Counted from the stretch's first letter, positions 54,046-63,867 are shown. The stretch: 64,000 nucleotides of DNA from Kordia sp. SMS9 (GCF_003352465.1 NZ_CP031153.1:1850465-1914464), one strand, 5' to 3'. Notes: generated by a model not told the origin, from the letters alone. Program-made: numbers and translations.

Positions 54046-55794
54046 TTATGATTTCATACTTTCTAGTTGTGTAATAAAATCAGATGGTTTAATTCCAGTC
54101 TTGCGCTTAAAAGCTCTTGCAAAAGATTGTGAATTATTAAAGCCAACTTCTAACGCAATCGCTTTAATCGTGTACAAACGAAATTGTTTATCCGTTTGAA
54201 TCTTTTCAATAGCATGCTCAATCCGTAAATCGTTCAAATATTCAGCAAACTTTTTATTCTTATAGGTATTCACCACTTTTGAAAGGTATGCAGAATTCGT
54301 TTTGAAACGTTTGGATAAATTCGGTAAAGTATTGTCTGATTCTATAAATAATTTCTTTGACTCAAAATCATCCAAAGCGGCTAAAATCTGATCAATCACT
54401 TCTTTCGCTAATCCAATTTTTTTGACATCTTCCGTATCAATATTTGCAGCCTTTTTAGGAGTCCTGACCGTTTGTTCGTGTTGTTGCACAAACTCTTTAA
54501 AGCGTTTTTTAATTTGTCTTTGTTTGGCATAAAAAGCAAGCAATACAATCATAAAAATGCACAGCACTAACAAGGAAACACGTTTCAAAACACTGTAGCT
54601 TTTATCCTTTTGATTCAAAGCTTTGTTAAGTTCTTTTTGTTTTTGTAGTAACTTTCGACGGTCAAAAGTTTTTATAATTTTATTACTTAAGGTTCTATAA
54701 TCTTTTTTATTAAGATTGGAAGTGACTAATGCTTTCTCTATATAAAGCATTTCGTTTTTCTTATCATTAACAGATCTATAATAATTATAAAGTGATTTAT
54801 AAGTATTCATTATGGTAGATGAAATATGATGCGGATGTTCGGTAAATACAGAATCTACTTTTTTATAATACACAATGGCTTTAGCGGGTTTTTGTAATGA
54901 ATCATAAGATTTTGCAACGTGAAAAAAGCTATTCATTATGATTAATTTTTCGCGAGAATGCTGTAATGAATCCATCGCGGTATTGATCTGTTGAATCGCT
55001 TGTGCATATTTTCCTTGGTGATAAAAAATAATTCCTTTATTCAACAAAAAAAGATTTTTTAGGTCAGTAAAATTTTGTTGTAACGCAATTTGATATCCTT
55101 TTGTATTGTATTTAATGGCAGAATCTAACACTTTTGTTTCAATGTAAATTTCAGCAATTGAAAAATGAGAAAGTGCAAAATCAAGTTCTTTTCGGTTTTC
55201 ATTATTCAATTCATACCTATAACATTCTTTGAAAATTTCTAAGGCTTCATCATACAATTCTAAGTATTTCTTGAGAAGTCCAATATTATGTTTATTAACA
55301 TACACCAACTCTATATTGTCATTCTTATCTGCATATTCCAACGCTTTTAAGTGGTTTTCCATGGCTTTTGCATACTTTCCATCAGTTGACAAAACAGCAC
55401 CTTTAAAGGTGTACAACATGGCAGGGTAGCGTTTGTGTTTCAAATCTTTACTCAGCGCAATAGCTTTGTCATAATACACAAAGCTTCTGGGATAATCTTT
55501 CGCGTAAGCAAATGCCAATAACTCATACCCTCTAGTCATTTCTAAAGTATCTTTGGCTTTGTTAGCCTTCGCGAAATAGGTGTTGGCATATATCAAGCGC
55601 CCAATAGAATCTTTTTTATCAGAGGCAAAAGCAGTAATTAACGCTTCATAGGTTTTAGATTGTAAAGAATCAGGAATTGTAAACTCAGAAATCTCCTGCG
55701 CAAAAGAAATAGCACATGAAAAAATAAAAATGGAGGAAAGTAACACATTTCTCCATAAAAAAGAAAGGTGTTCGTGTATTGTAATAATAATCAT
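54046..55794 (-). CDS. Membrane-anchored TPR sensor / AraC-type regulator B
   Basis: A 582-residue paralogue of regulator A with the same layout: signal sequence (FLWRNVLLSSIFIFSCAISFAQ), periplasmic TPR-like region, membrane helix (VSLLVLCIFMIVLLAFYA), basic linker and C-terminal AraC HTH (LPNLSKRFKTNSAYLSKVVN; AIALEVGFNNSQSFARAF). The recognition helices of A and B are almost the same, so the two probably bind the same DNA element. The periplasmic parts differ more, so they may sense different signals. The frame is open from 55833; I prefer the second Met. Confidence 0.92.
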   Translation of the reverse strand: MIIITIHEHLSFLWRNVLLSSIFIFSCAISFAQEISEFTIPDSLQSKTYEALITAFASDKKDSIGRLIYANTYFAKANKAKDTLEMTRGYELLAFAYAKDYPRSFVYYDKAIALSKDLKHKRYPAMLYTFKGAVLSTDGKYAKAMENHLKALEYADKNDNIELVYVNKHNIGLLKKYLELYDEALEIFKECYRYELNNENRKELDFALSHFSIAEIYIETKVLDSAIKYNTKGYQIALQQNFTDLKNLFLLNKGIIFYHQGKYAQAIQQINTAMDSLQHSREKLIIMNSFFHVAKSYDSLQKPAKAIVYYKKVDSVFTEHPHHISSTIMNTYKSLYNYYRSVNDKKNEMLYIEKALVTSNLNKKDYRTLSNKIIKTFDRRKLLQKQKELNKALNQKDKSYSVLKRVSLLVLCIFMIVLLAFYAKQRQIKKRFKEFVQQHEQTVRTPKKAANIDTEDVKKIGLAKEVIDQILAALDDFESKKLFIESDNTLPNLSKRFKTNSAYLSKVVNTYKNKKFAEYLNDLRIEHAIEKIQTDKQFRLYTIKAIALEVGFNNSQSFARAFKRKTGIKPSDFITQLESMKS

Positions 55795-55900
55795 TTCTGG
55801 TAATGTTAGTATAATCGGCTCTAATATATACAATAGTAGCTTTTTTTATAAAAATGTTACGGTAAATTCATGTTAAGATTCGCAAAAAACCAACTACTAC

Positions 55901-55979
55901 CAATTTATAAATTGATAGTGGCAATTCATAAATAGCAAAATAGAACACTTTTTTAAACGCAAATACCCTCATACTTTTG
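55901..55979 (+). promoter_or_regulatory. Candidate operators and promoter of lipoprotein B
   Basis: CAATTTATAAATTG (55901-55914) and CAATTCATAAATAG (55922-55935), 21 bp apart. The second begins exactly 50 bp before TACTTTTG (55972-55979), a perfect -7 box. GTTGCAACACT follows the box in both modules. Confidence 0.78.
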
Positions 55980-56104
55980 AACCGTTGCAACACTATACGA
56001 ACACAAACTAAAACATACTGTGCGTATAAAAAAAATGGAGTCAATCAGAAAATCCAGTGTTCTACATGACACAAAAGAGTATGAAAAACACAAAACGAAT
56101 TATT

Positions 56105-57475
56105 ATGAAAATAAAACACATAAAAATACTATTTCTATCATTGCTCATTGTGGGCTTGCATTCCTGTTCTAAAGACGAAGCCTTTGACAACGAGAGCGAT
56201 CCGTTAGCCACAGATACTATTGATGTAAGTAAACAATCTACATCACATCAAGCTTTATTTGAATATGCGCGATTAATGTCAATTGCCATTCAAAAACACG
56301 ATAACATGAACACATTGTTGCAAGAAGAAGCATTAAAATTAGAAAAGCGAGGCTACTACGAGCAAGAATTTTTTGTGGGAATGCAAGGGAAATCAGAAAT
56401 GAAAGACTTTTCTGGGAAATCATTAAATGATGTCTTAGCCAATATTGATGATGCAAAATCTAACGTCAACATTAAAGAGTTTTTAAATGTCAATCCTGGA
56501 ATGTCTGTATTGCTTGCAGGTGATAGAAACACGCCTGTATTTTCCAATCGTGTATATGTAGACAATAATTTTGATGACCAAAATCCAATGGAAGTTGTTC
56601 ACTACTATGAGAATGGCGTGATGCATACCGAATTATTATCGGTGGAGCGTTATGAAAAATCATTTGTAGTGCGAAATAGTGAAGTATACCAAGGTGTAAC
56701 AACGAGCGGATTGGACAAATCAGACAAAGCAAGTTCAATATTATTTACCTATGACGACGGACGATCGGTAGTCGTAAACGCAGGATCTATAGAAACACCA
56801 AATGCAAAATTATATGCAGATGGAGGACCAAGCATAGGAGGAGTAGAGCCTGGTGATGACGGAGGCAATAATGGAGGTTATACTGGCGGAGGAACTACTG
56901 GTGGTGGAACTACCGGTGGCGGAACCAATCCACCATGTACAGCAACCTGCGAACGTGATTGTGAAAATGGAACGGAAAACCTGTGGCGTTTCAGAACAAC
57001 AGACGATTACGACGGTTTCTTAGCAGGAAAAGGAGAATGGTTCTTTGTAATTATATGGGCAGATGGAGCTAATTATACCATGCAAAATGGCGCGGTGGTA
57101 ACAAGTGGTTCGTCATTGAGTTACATACGCACAGGTCAAATCAAAAAAGTAACTGATGACAACACTTGGTTTTATCCGAATTTTAGCTCCATCATTTGGA
57201 ATCCAACAGCAGGACCTTCCAATCCACAGCCAGATGGAAACCGTATGAAAGTGGTGTGTTTTGAATCTGATGGAGGAAGCGAGAAGAATTTTGAAACAAA
57301 ATTAAGCTTCAAAGTATTTGAAACAGTTTCTGTGGAGTTGCCAATCAAATTTAAAATTGACAACGGAGACGATCTTATTGGAGAATACCTCGTAGAATAC
57401 TGTCACGATATCGGTTCAAACGGATTTATGTATCATCCAGCTGCTGCCGTTGATGTACAACATAACGAAAGATAA
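56105..57475 (+). CDS. Large secreted lipoprotein B of unknown function
   Basis: A 456-residue paralogue of lipoprotein A. The signal MKIKHIKILFLSLLIVGLHS ends at lipidated Cys21. The N-terminal half keeps LFEYARLMSIAIQKHDNMN and GYYEQEFFVGMQG, and the C-terminal domain keeps CTATCERDCENGTENLWR and FSSIIWNP. The linker differs: here it is a Gly/Thr repeat (YTGGGTTGGGTTGGGT), in A an acidic Pro/Gly stretch. No known enzyme motif is visible. It could be a surface receptor or binding protein for the secreted peptides, but that is inference from context only. Confidence 0.88.
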   Translation: MKIKHIKILFLSLLIVGLHSCSKDEAFDNESDPLATDTIDVSKQSTSHQALFEYARLMSIAIQKHDNMNTLLQEEALKLEKRGYYEQEFFVGMQGKSEMKDFSGKSLNDVLANIDDAKSNVNIKEFLNVNPGMSVLLAGDRNTPVFSNRVYVDNNFDDQNPMEVVHYYENGVMHTELLSVERYEKSFVVRNSEVYQGVTTSGLDKSDKASSILFTYDDGRSVVVNAGSIETPNAKLYADGGPSIGGVEPGDDGGNNGGYTGGGTTGGGTTGGGTNPPCTATCERDCENGTENLWRFRTTDDYDGFLAGKGEWFFVIIWADGANYTMQNGAVVTSGSSLSYIRTGQIKKVTDDNTWFYPNFSSIIWNPTAGPSNPQPDGNRMKVVCFESDGGSEKNFETKLSFKVFETVSVELPIKFKIDNGDDLIGEYLVEYCHDIGSNGFMYHPAAAVDVQHNER

Positions 57476-57589
57476 ACAGAAGTTTCTTTGGGTTTTTTAG
57501 GGTAAAACTGTTCGATGCGTCTTGCGACAATTCGAGCAGTTTTTTTGTATAATCTAACAATCTAACAATCTAACAAATCCACAAAAAAA

Positions 57590-58414
57590 TCAAATCTTAA
57601 ACGTAATCACAGGTCGCAACGAATGATTCACTAAATCTTCACTAATACTTCCATTAAAAAAATGAGCCAAACCTTGTCTTCCATGTGTGCTCATTCCAAT
57701 CAAATCGGCATCAATAGCCCGCGAAAAATTCAAAATTCCAGTTTCAATCTTTGTGTCATTATAAATATGTAATTCGTGATCAGCTAAATCTTCAAAACCT
57801 TCAATAAAAGCATCCATCTTTTTCTGAGCAACATCTGTCGTCACAAAACGATTCGGAGTATTTACAAACAACAAATGCAATTTTGCGTTAAAACTATTGG
57901 CAAAATCAACCGCTTGTTCAAACACTAACTTTTGATCATCTCCAAAATCAGAAGCAAACACAAAATGATCCACCTTAAAATCGGGAATATCATTTTTAAT
58001 CACCAATACAGGTGCGTCTGCCGTACGGACTACTTTTTCGGTGTTCGATCCAATAAACATCTCTTTCAAACCAGAAGCACCACTTGAACCCATCACTACC
58101 AAATCAATTTCATGTTGGCGGATGGCTTGTGTAATTCCATCAAACGCTTTATCTCTTTCCACGGTAATCTCCACATTAATTCCTTCCATAAAATCTTGTT
58201 CCATGGTTTTTTCAAAACGCTCGTGTGCTATTTTCATAAATAACAACTGCTCAGGAACATTCAAATTACTGTCGCCAGACAAAAGGTGTGACGGCATTTC
58301 TAACATGTGCATCAAGTAAATCGTAGCATCATTTTGTCTTGCTAAGGAAGCCGCTACTCTAAGCGCGTATTCAGCTTGTTCTGAAAAATCGGTTGGAAGG
58401 AGAATTTTCTTCAT
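57590..58414 (-). CDS. Universal stress protein with two UspA domains
   Basis: A 274-residue protein made of two UspA domains (about 1-145 and 150-274). Each ends with a form of the ATP-binding motif: MGSSGASGLKEMFIGSNTEK in the first and MSTHGRQGLAHFFNGSISED in the second. Tandem Usp proteins bind adenine nucleotides in the cytosol and help survival under stress. It is a single gene, with its start facing the rimP operon across about 150 bp. Confidence 0.93.
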   Translation of the reverse strand: MKKILLPTDFSEQAEYALRVAASLARQNDATIYLMHMLEMPSHLLSGDSNLNVPEQLLFMKIAHERFEKTMEQDFMEGINVEITVERDKAFDGITQAIRQHEIDLVVMGSSGASGLKEMFIGSNTEKVVRTADAPVLVIKNDIPDFKVDHFVFASDFGDDQKLVFEQAVDFANSFNAKLHLLFVNTPNRFVTTDVAQKKMDAFIEGFEDLADHELHIYNDTKIETGILNFSRAIDADLIGMSTHGRQGLAHFFNGSISEDLVNHSLRPVITFKI

Positions 58415-58495
58415 TATGGTTATAATTTTAAGATATGGGGAAAGTTACAAATAAAAACCTTTGGTTGAATAGTTTTTAAGATTAGAAAAAATGTG

Positions 58496-58503
58496 TATAT
58501 TTG
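58496..58503 (+). promoter_or_regulatory. -7 promoter element of the rimP-nusA-infB operon
   Basis: TATATTTG, a perfect TAnnTTTG match, 71 bp before the rimP ATG. Transcription would start near 58510, so the leader includes the hairpin at 58533-58552. Confidence 0.7.
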
Positions 58504-58532
58504 CACCGTTATACGAAGAAAAGACTAAAAAT

Positions 58533-58556
58533 GAGGGGACATAAGTCCCCTCTTTT
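58533..58556 (+). terminator. Leader hairpin of rimP-nusA-infB, terminator-like
   Basis: GAGGGGAC (58533-58540) pairs with GTCCCCTC (58545-58552) across ATAA, followed by TTTT. It lies between promoter and rimP start and looks like an attenuator. Confidence 0.75.
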
Positions 58557-58566
58557 CATACTAAAA

Positions 58567-59031
58567 ATGTTTAAACAAAAAGTTACAAATTTATTACAAG
58601 AAGTGTTAGAAGAAGAGTCTTCATTATTCCTAATTTCGAAAGAAATAAAGCAAGGAAACAAGATTGTAATTGTGATTGACGGTGATAATGGTGTAACTTT
58701 GAGTGATTGCATGAAAGTAAGTCGTCATATTGAGCATAACCTTGATAGAGAGGAAGAAGACTTCTCCTTAGAAGTATATTCTGCTGGGATATCAGAAGGA
58801 ATTACACACATTCGTCAATACAAAAAAAATGTGGGTAGAAAATTAGAAGTCATCACAGACGATCAAAAAGAAGTACATGGTACTTTAGTAGCTGTGGATG
58901 ACGAAAAAATTAAACTTCAATGGAAAGCGCGTGAGCCAAAACCCATTGGAAAAGGTAAAATCACGGTTCAAAAAGAACAAGAAATACCTTATAAAAATAT
59001 TATAAAAGCTAAAGTTATGGTAACATTTTAA
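58567..59031 (+). CDS. rimP: Ribosome maturation factor RimP
   Basis: A 154-residue RimP. The N-terminal alpha/beta domain (1-80, KIVIVIDGDNGVTLSDCMKV, then SLEVYSAGI, the YSAGIS form of the usual V-SSPG motif) is followed by an SH3-like barrel (about 85-154, VGRKLEVITDDQKEVHGTLV). It assists 30S subunit assembly. The frame is open from 58501, but MFKQKVTNLL at 58567 is the normal start and follows the leader hairpin. nusA follows after 13 bp and infB after that, the usual order in bacteria. Confidence 0.95.
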   Translation: MFKQKVTNLLQEVLEEESSLFLISKEIKQGNKIVIVIDGDNGVTLSDCMKVSRHIEHNLDREEEDFSLEVYSAGISEGITHIRQYKKNVGRKLEVITDDQKEVHGTLVAVDDEKIKLQWKAREPKPIGKGKITVQKEQEIPYKNIIKAKVMVTF

Positions 59032-59044
59032 TTAAAGACATGTC

Positions 59045-60277
59045 ATGGAGAATATAGCATTGATTGAGTCGCTTTCAGAGTTTAAGGACGACAAGTTAAT
59101 AGATCGTGTAACGCTAATGGCGATATTAGAAGATGTTTTTAGAAATGCATTAAAAAAGAAATTTGGGTCCGATGATAATTTTGATATCATTATCAACCCT
59201 GACAAAGGCGATTTAGAAATTTGGAGAAACCGAATTGTAGTAGCAGATGGAGAAGTAGAAGATCCAAATCAAGAAATCGAATTAATAGAAGCACGAAAAA
59301 TTGAGCCTGACTTTGAAGTTGGGGAAGATGTATCTGAAGAAGTAAAATTAGTAGACTTAGGAAGAAGAGCAATCTTAGCATTGCGTCAAAACCTAATCTC
59401 AAAAATACATGAACACGATAATACAACGATCTATAAACAATTTAAAGATTTAGTAGGAGACATTTATACGGCAGAAGTACATCATATCAGACACAGAGCC
59501 GTAATTTTGTTAGATGATGAAGGAAATGAAATCGTGTTGCCAAAAGAAAATCAAATTCCATCTGACTTTTTCCGCAAAGGAGAAAATGTACGAGGAATCA
59601 TTGATAGAGTAGACTTAAAAGGAAATAAGCCTATGATTATCATGTCGAGAACGGCACCAGAATTCTTGGAAAAACTATTTGAACAAGAAATTCCTGAAGT
59701 TTTTGACGGATTAATTACCGTGAAAAAAGTAGTAAGAATCCCTGGTGAAAAAGCAAAAGTAGCTGTTGATTCTTATGACGATAGAATAGATCCTGTGGGT
59801 GCATGTGTGGGAATGAAAGGTTCTCGTATCCATGGAATCGTAAGAGAATTAGGGAACGAAAATATAGATGTAATCAATTACACAACAAACTTACAACTAT
59901 ACATAACACGTGCCCTAAGTCCCGCAAGAGTGAGTTCGTTAAAAATTAACGAAGAAACTAAGCGTGTAGAAGTGTTCTTAAAACCTGAAGAAGTTTCAAA
60001 AGCCATTGGAAAAGGTGGTTTCAACATTCGACTCGCAGGACAACTTACAGGATATGAAATTGATGTATATCGTGAAGGTGTTGAAGAAGATGTAGAATTA
60101 ACCGAATTCTCTGATGAAATTGAAGGTTGGGTAATAGAAGAATTTAAGAAAATTGGTTTAGATACTGCCAAAAGTGTCTTAGATCAAGAATTAGACTTCC
60201 TCGTAAAACAAACAGATTTAGAGGAAGAAACTGTGGGGGAAGTAATTAGAATTCTAAAAGAAGAATTTGAAGATTAA
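59045..60277 (+). CDS. nusA: Transcription elongation/termination factor NusA
   Basis: A 410-residue NusA: N-terminal RNA polymerase-binding domain (1-125), S1 domain (about 130-200, GDIYTAEVHHIRHRAVIL), KH1 and KH2 domains (about 205-345; GACVGMKGSRIHGIVRELGN and IGKGGFNIRLAGQLTGYEID), and a short acidic tail. It lacks the two C-terminal acidic repeats of the E. coli protein, as is normal in this phylum. It controls pausing and termination, and could act on the hairpin in its own leader. Confidence 0.97.
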   Translation: MENIALIESLSEFKDDKLIDRVTLMAILEDVFRNALKKKFGSDDNFDIIINPDKGDLEIWRNRIVVADGEVEDPNQEIELIEARKIEPDFEVGEDVSEEVKLVDLGRRAILALRQNLISKIHEHDNTTIYKQFKDLVGDIYTAEVHHIRHRAVILLDDEGNEIVLPKENQIPSDFFRKGENVRGIIDRVDLKGNKPMIIMSRTAPEFLEKLFEQEIPEVFDGLITVKKVVRIPGEKAKVAVDSYDDRIDPVGACVGMKGSRIHGIVRELGNENIDVINYTTNLQLYITRALSPARVSSLKINEETKRVEVFLKPEEVSKAIGKGGFNIRLAGQLTGYEIDVYREGVEEDVELTEFSDEIEGWVIEEFKKIGLDTAKSVLDQELDFLVKQTDLEEETVGEVIRILKEEFED

Positions 60278-60325
60278 TAAAAAGCAGTTTTTTATTTAAA
60301 AAGAGGGTAAAATTTAAAATAGCTT

Positions 60326-63178
60326 ATGGCTGAACAAAAACAAATAAGGCTTAGTAAAGTACTACGCGAATTAAATATTTCGATCGATAGAGCTGTCGAC
60401 TTCTTAATGCAGAAGGGTTTCTCTGTGGAAAAAAGACCGACGACCAAAATATCGCAAGAAGTATACAATGTGCTCTTAGATGGTTTTCAGACCGACAAGA
60501 GTAAAAAAGTAGCTTCCAAAGAGCTTGGCGAAGAAAAAAGGAAGGAGAAAGAAGCATTGCGAGAACAACTTGTAAAAGAACAAGAAGAAGCGCAGCGTTT
60601 ACGTGAAGAGCGTGAAAAAGTAGTGCGTGCTAAAGCAAACTTATCTGGACCGAAAACGGTTGGAAAAATAGATCTAAACCCTCAAAAAGATCCATCGTCT
60701 TCAGAAAAGAAAGAAGCAGCACCAGTATCAAATACCGCTGAACAAAAAGCTCCAGAAACGCCAAAGCAACCAGTGCAAAAAACTACTGAGAAAGAAGCCG
60801 CTCCTCAAAAAGAAGAAAAGCCACAAAGGTCAGAAACCATTTCAAACAGACCAAAATTCTCAAAACCAAAGCAGGTTCAAAAAACGGAACAAAAACCAAA
60901 AGCTATAGAAAAGCCTGTAGCTAAGGAGCAAAAGGAGCAAAAGGAGCAAAAGGAAGAAACTGCACCAACACCTGAAAAGAAAGTAATTGAAACGAAATAT
61001 CAAAAACTTTCAGGACCGAAAATGACAGGTCAAAAAATTGACTTGACGCAGTTCAATAAAGCAAAAAAGAAGAAAGAAGATTCTAAAAAAGAATCGGACG
61101 CTGATAAAAGAAAAAAACGCAAACGTATTTCTAAATCTGGACCTGGCGGAAACAACAACAACCGTCAAGGGCAAGGAGGAAATAATAGATTTGGAGGCAA
61201 CAAAGGTGGAGGAAATCGTGGTGGAAACCGAAGAGGTGGAAACCGTAAACCGCCAGTAGTAAAAGTGGAGCCTACAGAAGAAGAAGTACAAAAACAAGTG
61301 CGTGAAACGCTTGAAAAACTTCAAGGGAAAAGTAGCAAATCCAAAGGAGCCAAATACCGTAGAGACAAGCGTGATATCCGTAGACAAAAAACGGAGGAAG
61401 AAATTGAGCAACAAGCAGCAGATAGTAAAATACTGAAAGCAACAGAATTTGTAACTGTTGGAGAACTTGCAACCATGATGGATGTAGGAATCAACGATAT
61501 CATTTCTAAATGTATGATGCTTGGAATCATGGTAACCATGAACCAACGTCTAGATGCAGATACGCTAACGATTGTTGCAGAAGAATTCGGATTTACGGTA
61601 GACTTTGTAGCTGCTGATATTGAAGAAGCCATTCAAGAAGAAGAAGATGCACCAGAAGATTTATCGCCTAGAGCACCGATAGTAACGGTAATGGGACACG
61701 TAGATCATGGTAAAACTTCTTTGCTTGACTACATTCGTAAAGAAAATGTAATTGCTGGAGAATCTGGAGGAATTACACAGCATATTGGAGCGTATGGAGT
61801 ACAACTCGACAGTGGTCAACGAATCACATTCTTAGATACGCCTGGTCACGAAGCCTTTACGGCGATGCGTGCACGTGGTGCGCAAGTAACGGATATTGCA
61901 ATTATTGTAATTGCTGCCGATGATGATGTAATGCCACAAACAAAAGAAGCAATCAGTCACGCACAAGCGGCTGGAGTTCCTATTGTATTTGCCATTAACA
62001 AAATTGATAGACCAACAGCAAATCCAGAGAAAATCAAGGAAAAACTTGCTGCAATGAATCTATTGGTAGAAGATTGGGGAGGAAAAATCCAATCGCATGA
62101 CATCTCGGCAAAAACTGGATTGGGTGTTACGGAATTACTAGAAAAAGTATTGCTAGAAGCAGAATTATTAGAGCTTCAAGCAAATCCTGATAAAAATGCA
62201 GTTGGTACAGTGGTAGAAGCATTCCTTGACAAAGGTCGTGGATATGTATCAACCATTTTAGTCCAAAGCGGAACGCTAAAAATTGGCGACTATCTCTTAG
62301 CAGGAAAGCATAGCGGTAAAGTAAAAGCAATGTTTGACGAGCGTGGAAAGAAAGTCAAAGCAGCCAATCCGTCAACACCAGTTTCGGTACTTGGTTTAGA
62401 TGGAGCGCCGCAAGCAGGTGATAAGTTCAATGTATTTGAAGACGAAAAAGATGCCAAGCAAATTGCTGCAAAACGTACGCAATTACTACGTGAGCAATCT
62501 GTAAGAACGCAACGTAGAACTACGTTAGGTGATATTGGTAGAAGAATCAAAATTGGAGACTTTAAAGAATTAAACATCATTCTAAAAGGTGATGTGGATG
62601 GTTCTGTGGAAGCCTTGACAGATTCATTCCAAAAACTATCTACGGAAGAAATTGAAGTAAAAATCATTCACAAAGCAGTTGGTGCTATTACAGAAAGTGA
62701 TGTATTATTAGCAACCGCTTCAGACGCGATTATCATCGGATTTAACGTACGACCAGCTGGAAATGCGCGAATGGTGGCTGATAAAGAAGAAATTGATATC
62801 AGAACATACTCAATCATCTATGATGCTATCAACGATGTAAAAGACGCGATGGAAGGCTTATTGTCGCCAGAAATGAAAGAAGAAATCACAGGTAACGCTG
62901 AAATTAGAGAAACATTCAAAATCTCTAAAATTGGTACCATTGCTGGATGTATGGTGACAGATGGTAAGATTTTCAGAAACTCTAACATCCGATTAATTCG
63001 TGATGGAGTAGTTATCTATACAGGAGAGTTGGCTTCGTTAAAACGTTTCAAAGACGATGTAAAAGAAGTGAGCAAAGGATACGATTGTGGATTGCAAGTT
63101 AAAAATTACAACGACATCAAAGAAGGTGACATTGTAGAAGCATTCCAAGAAGTAGCTGTCAAGAAAAAGCTAAAATAA
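60326..63178 (+). CDS. infB: Translation initiation factor IF-2
   Basis: A 950-residue IF-2. An IF2N domain (1-55, [20 protein letters not shown]) is followed by a long Lys/Glu/Gln-rich and Gly/Asn-rich linker (about 65-340, with [11 protein letters not shown] and GGNNNNRQG repeats) and a second IF2N domain (about 370-430). The GTPase then has G1 GHVDHGKTS (457-465), DTPGHEAF and NKIDRP, and C-terminal domains follow. It brings initiator tRNA to the ribosome. A perfect palindromic terminator follows at 63201-63232. Confidence 0.98.
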   Translation: MAEQKQIRLSKVLRELNISIDRAVDFLMQKGFSVEKRPTTKISQEVYNVLLDGFQTDKSKKVASKELGEEKRKEKEALREQLVKEQEEAQRLREEREKVVRAKANLSGPKTVGKIDLNPQKDPSSSEKKEAAPVSNTAEQKAPETPKQPVQKTTEKEAAPQKEEKPQRSETISNRPKFSKPKQVQKTEQKPKAIEKPVAKEQKEQKEQKEETAPTPEKKVIETKYQKLSGPKMTGQKIDLTQFNKAKKKKEDSKKESDADKRKKRKRISKSGPGGNNNNRQGQGGNNRFGGNKGGGNRGGNRRGGNRKPPVVKVEPTEEEVQKQVRETLEKLQGKSSKSKGAKYRRDKRDIRRQKTEEEIEQQAADSKILKATEFVTVGELATMMDVGINDIISKCMMLGIMVTMNQRLDADTLTIVAEEFGFTVDFVAADIEEAIQEEEDAPEDLSPRAPIVTVMGHVDHGKTSLLDYIRKENVIAGESGGITQHIGAYGVQLDSGQRITFLDTPGHEAFTAMRARGAQVTDIAIIVIAADDDVMPQTKEAISHAQAAGVPIVFAINKIDRPTANPEKIKEKLAAMNLLVEDWGGKIQSHDISAKTGLGVTELLEKVLLEAELLELQANPDKNAVGTVVEAFLDKGRGYVSTILVQSGTLKIGDYLLAGKHSGKVKAMFDERGKKVKAANPSTPVSVLGLDGAPQAGDKFNVFEDEKDAKQIAAKRTQLLREQSVRTQRRTTLGDIGRRIKIGDFKELNIILKGDVDGSVEALTDSFQKLSTEEIEVKIIHKAVGAITESDVLLATASDAIIIGFNVRPAGNARMVADKEEIDIRTYSIIYDAINDVKDAMEGLLSPEMKEEITGNAEIRETFKISKIGTIAGCMVTDGKIFRNSNIRLIRDGVVIYTGELASLKRFKDDVKEVSKGYDCGLQVKNYNDIKEGDIVEAFQEVAVKKKLK

Positions 63179-63200
63179 AAGCTACATAACATATACAACA

Positions 63201-63232
63201 AAAAAAAGGATCGCAATTGCGATCCTTTTTTT
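63201..63232. terminator. Terminator after infB
   Basis: A fully palindromic AAAAAAAGGATCGC-AATT-GCGATCC-TTTTTTT hairpin at 63201-63232. It can work for infB and for the convergent gene at 63252. Confidence 0.92.
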
Positions 63233-63251
63233 ATATAATTACATCAAAAAA

Positions 63252-63656
63252 TTACTTCTTCTTTTTCTTTTTTGGAGGTGTAAAAATAAACGCATTTGGA
63301 AACGTTTCTTTCACTTCAATCAAATAGCGTTCGGCTTCCAAACTAGTTCTAAAATTTCCAATCCAAACTTTATAATTTGGCGTTTCAAATTTAATATTTG
63401 TCGGGATATCTTTATATTTTGCTTCAAACTTCAGCTTCACCTTTTCTGCATTGCGAAGATTTCCATTAAAAATTTGAATCTTCAAGCGGTTGTCATTATC
63501 GGTCTCTTTATTAATTTCCTTCTGAAATGTAAGTAATTTGTCAATTTTAGGGTCTTTTGAAATAGAAATCTTACCTTCCTGTCCAAAGGTATTTTTTGTA
63601 TAAAAAAATGTCAAAAAAAGTAAACAAAAACATGTTTTTTTCGCTAAAAATCTCAT
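63252..63656 (-). CDS. SPOR domain protein, secreted
   Basis: A 134-residue exported protein with a signal peptide (residues 1-26, CFCLLFLTFFYTKNTFGQ). The mature part ends with a SPOR-like fold: LKIQIFNGNLRNAEKVKLKF, then YKVWIGNFRTSLEAERYLIE, followed by an all-Lys tail (KKKKKK). SPOR domains bind denuded glycan strands of peptidoglycan. It sits beside infB, convergent with it. Close homologues occupy this place in other Flavobacteriaceae as far as I know. Confidence 0.85.
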   Translation of the reverse strand: MRFLAKKTCFCLLFLTFFYTKNTFGQEGKISISKDPKIDKLLTFQKEINKETDNDNRLKIQIFNGNLRNAEKVKLKFEAKYKDIPTNIKFETPNYKVWIGNFRTSLEAERYLIEVKETFPNAFIFTPPKKKKKK

Positions 63657-63867
63657 AATGATGTAGTTTTGTGCAAATGTAAAATAACCTAACGAACTTA
63701 GGCGTAAAAATATTATTTAGAATTACTATAAATTACAAATTAAGAGTTCAGTATAATTTCGCAAATTCACCGCGATTTGTATTTTTGCTCAAATTTGGAA
63801 TAAGCACGAAACTCTATGGCGTAAACTACATAGAAAAAATCGTGCCAAATTAAGAAGACTTTAAGAT

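Larger units (their letters stand above)
53620..57475. repeat. Tandem duplication, unit 2 (peptide-regulator-lipoprotein module B)
   Basis: The unit begins with a 29-bp relic of the TolC-like gene's end (53620-53648), then a copy of its downstream terminator, peptide B, regulator B and lipoprotein B. It matches unit 1 in order and strand. The proteins have diverged clearly, so the duplication is not recent. Confidence 0.85.

Noticed and set aside
61010-61546. 178-codon frame on the minus strand inside infB
   Set aside because: It lies wholly inside the well-supported infB gene, in the linker and following domain. Its Phe/Ser-rich composition is what antisense reading of Lys/Glu-rich codons gives.
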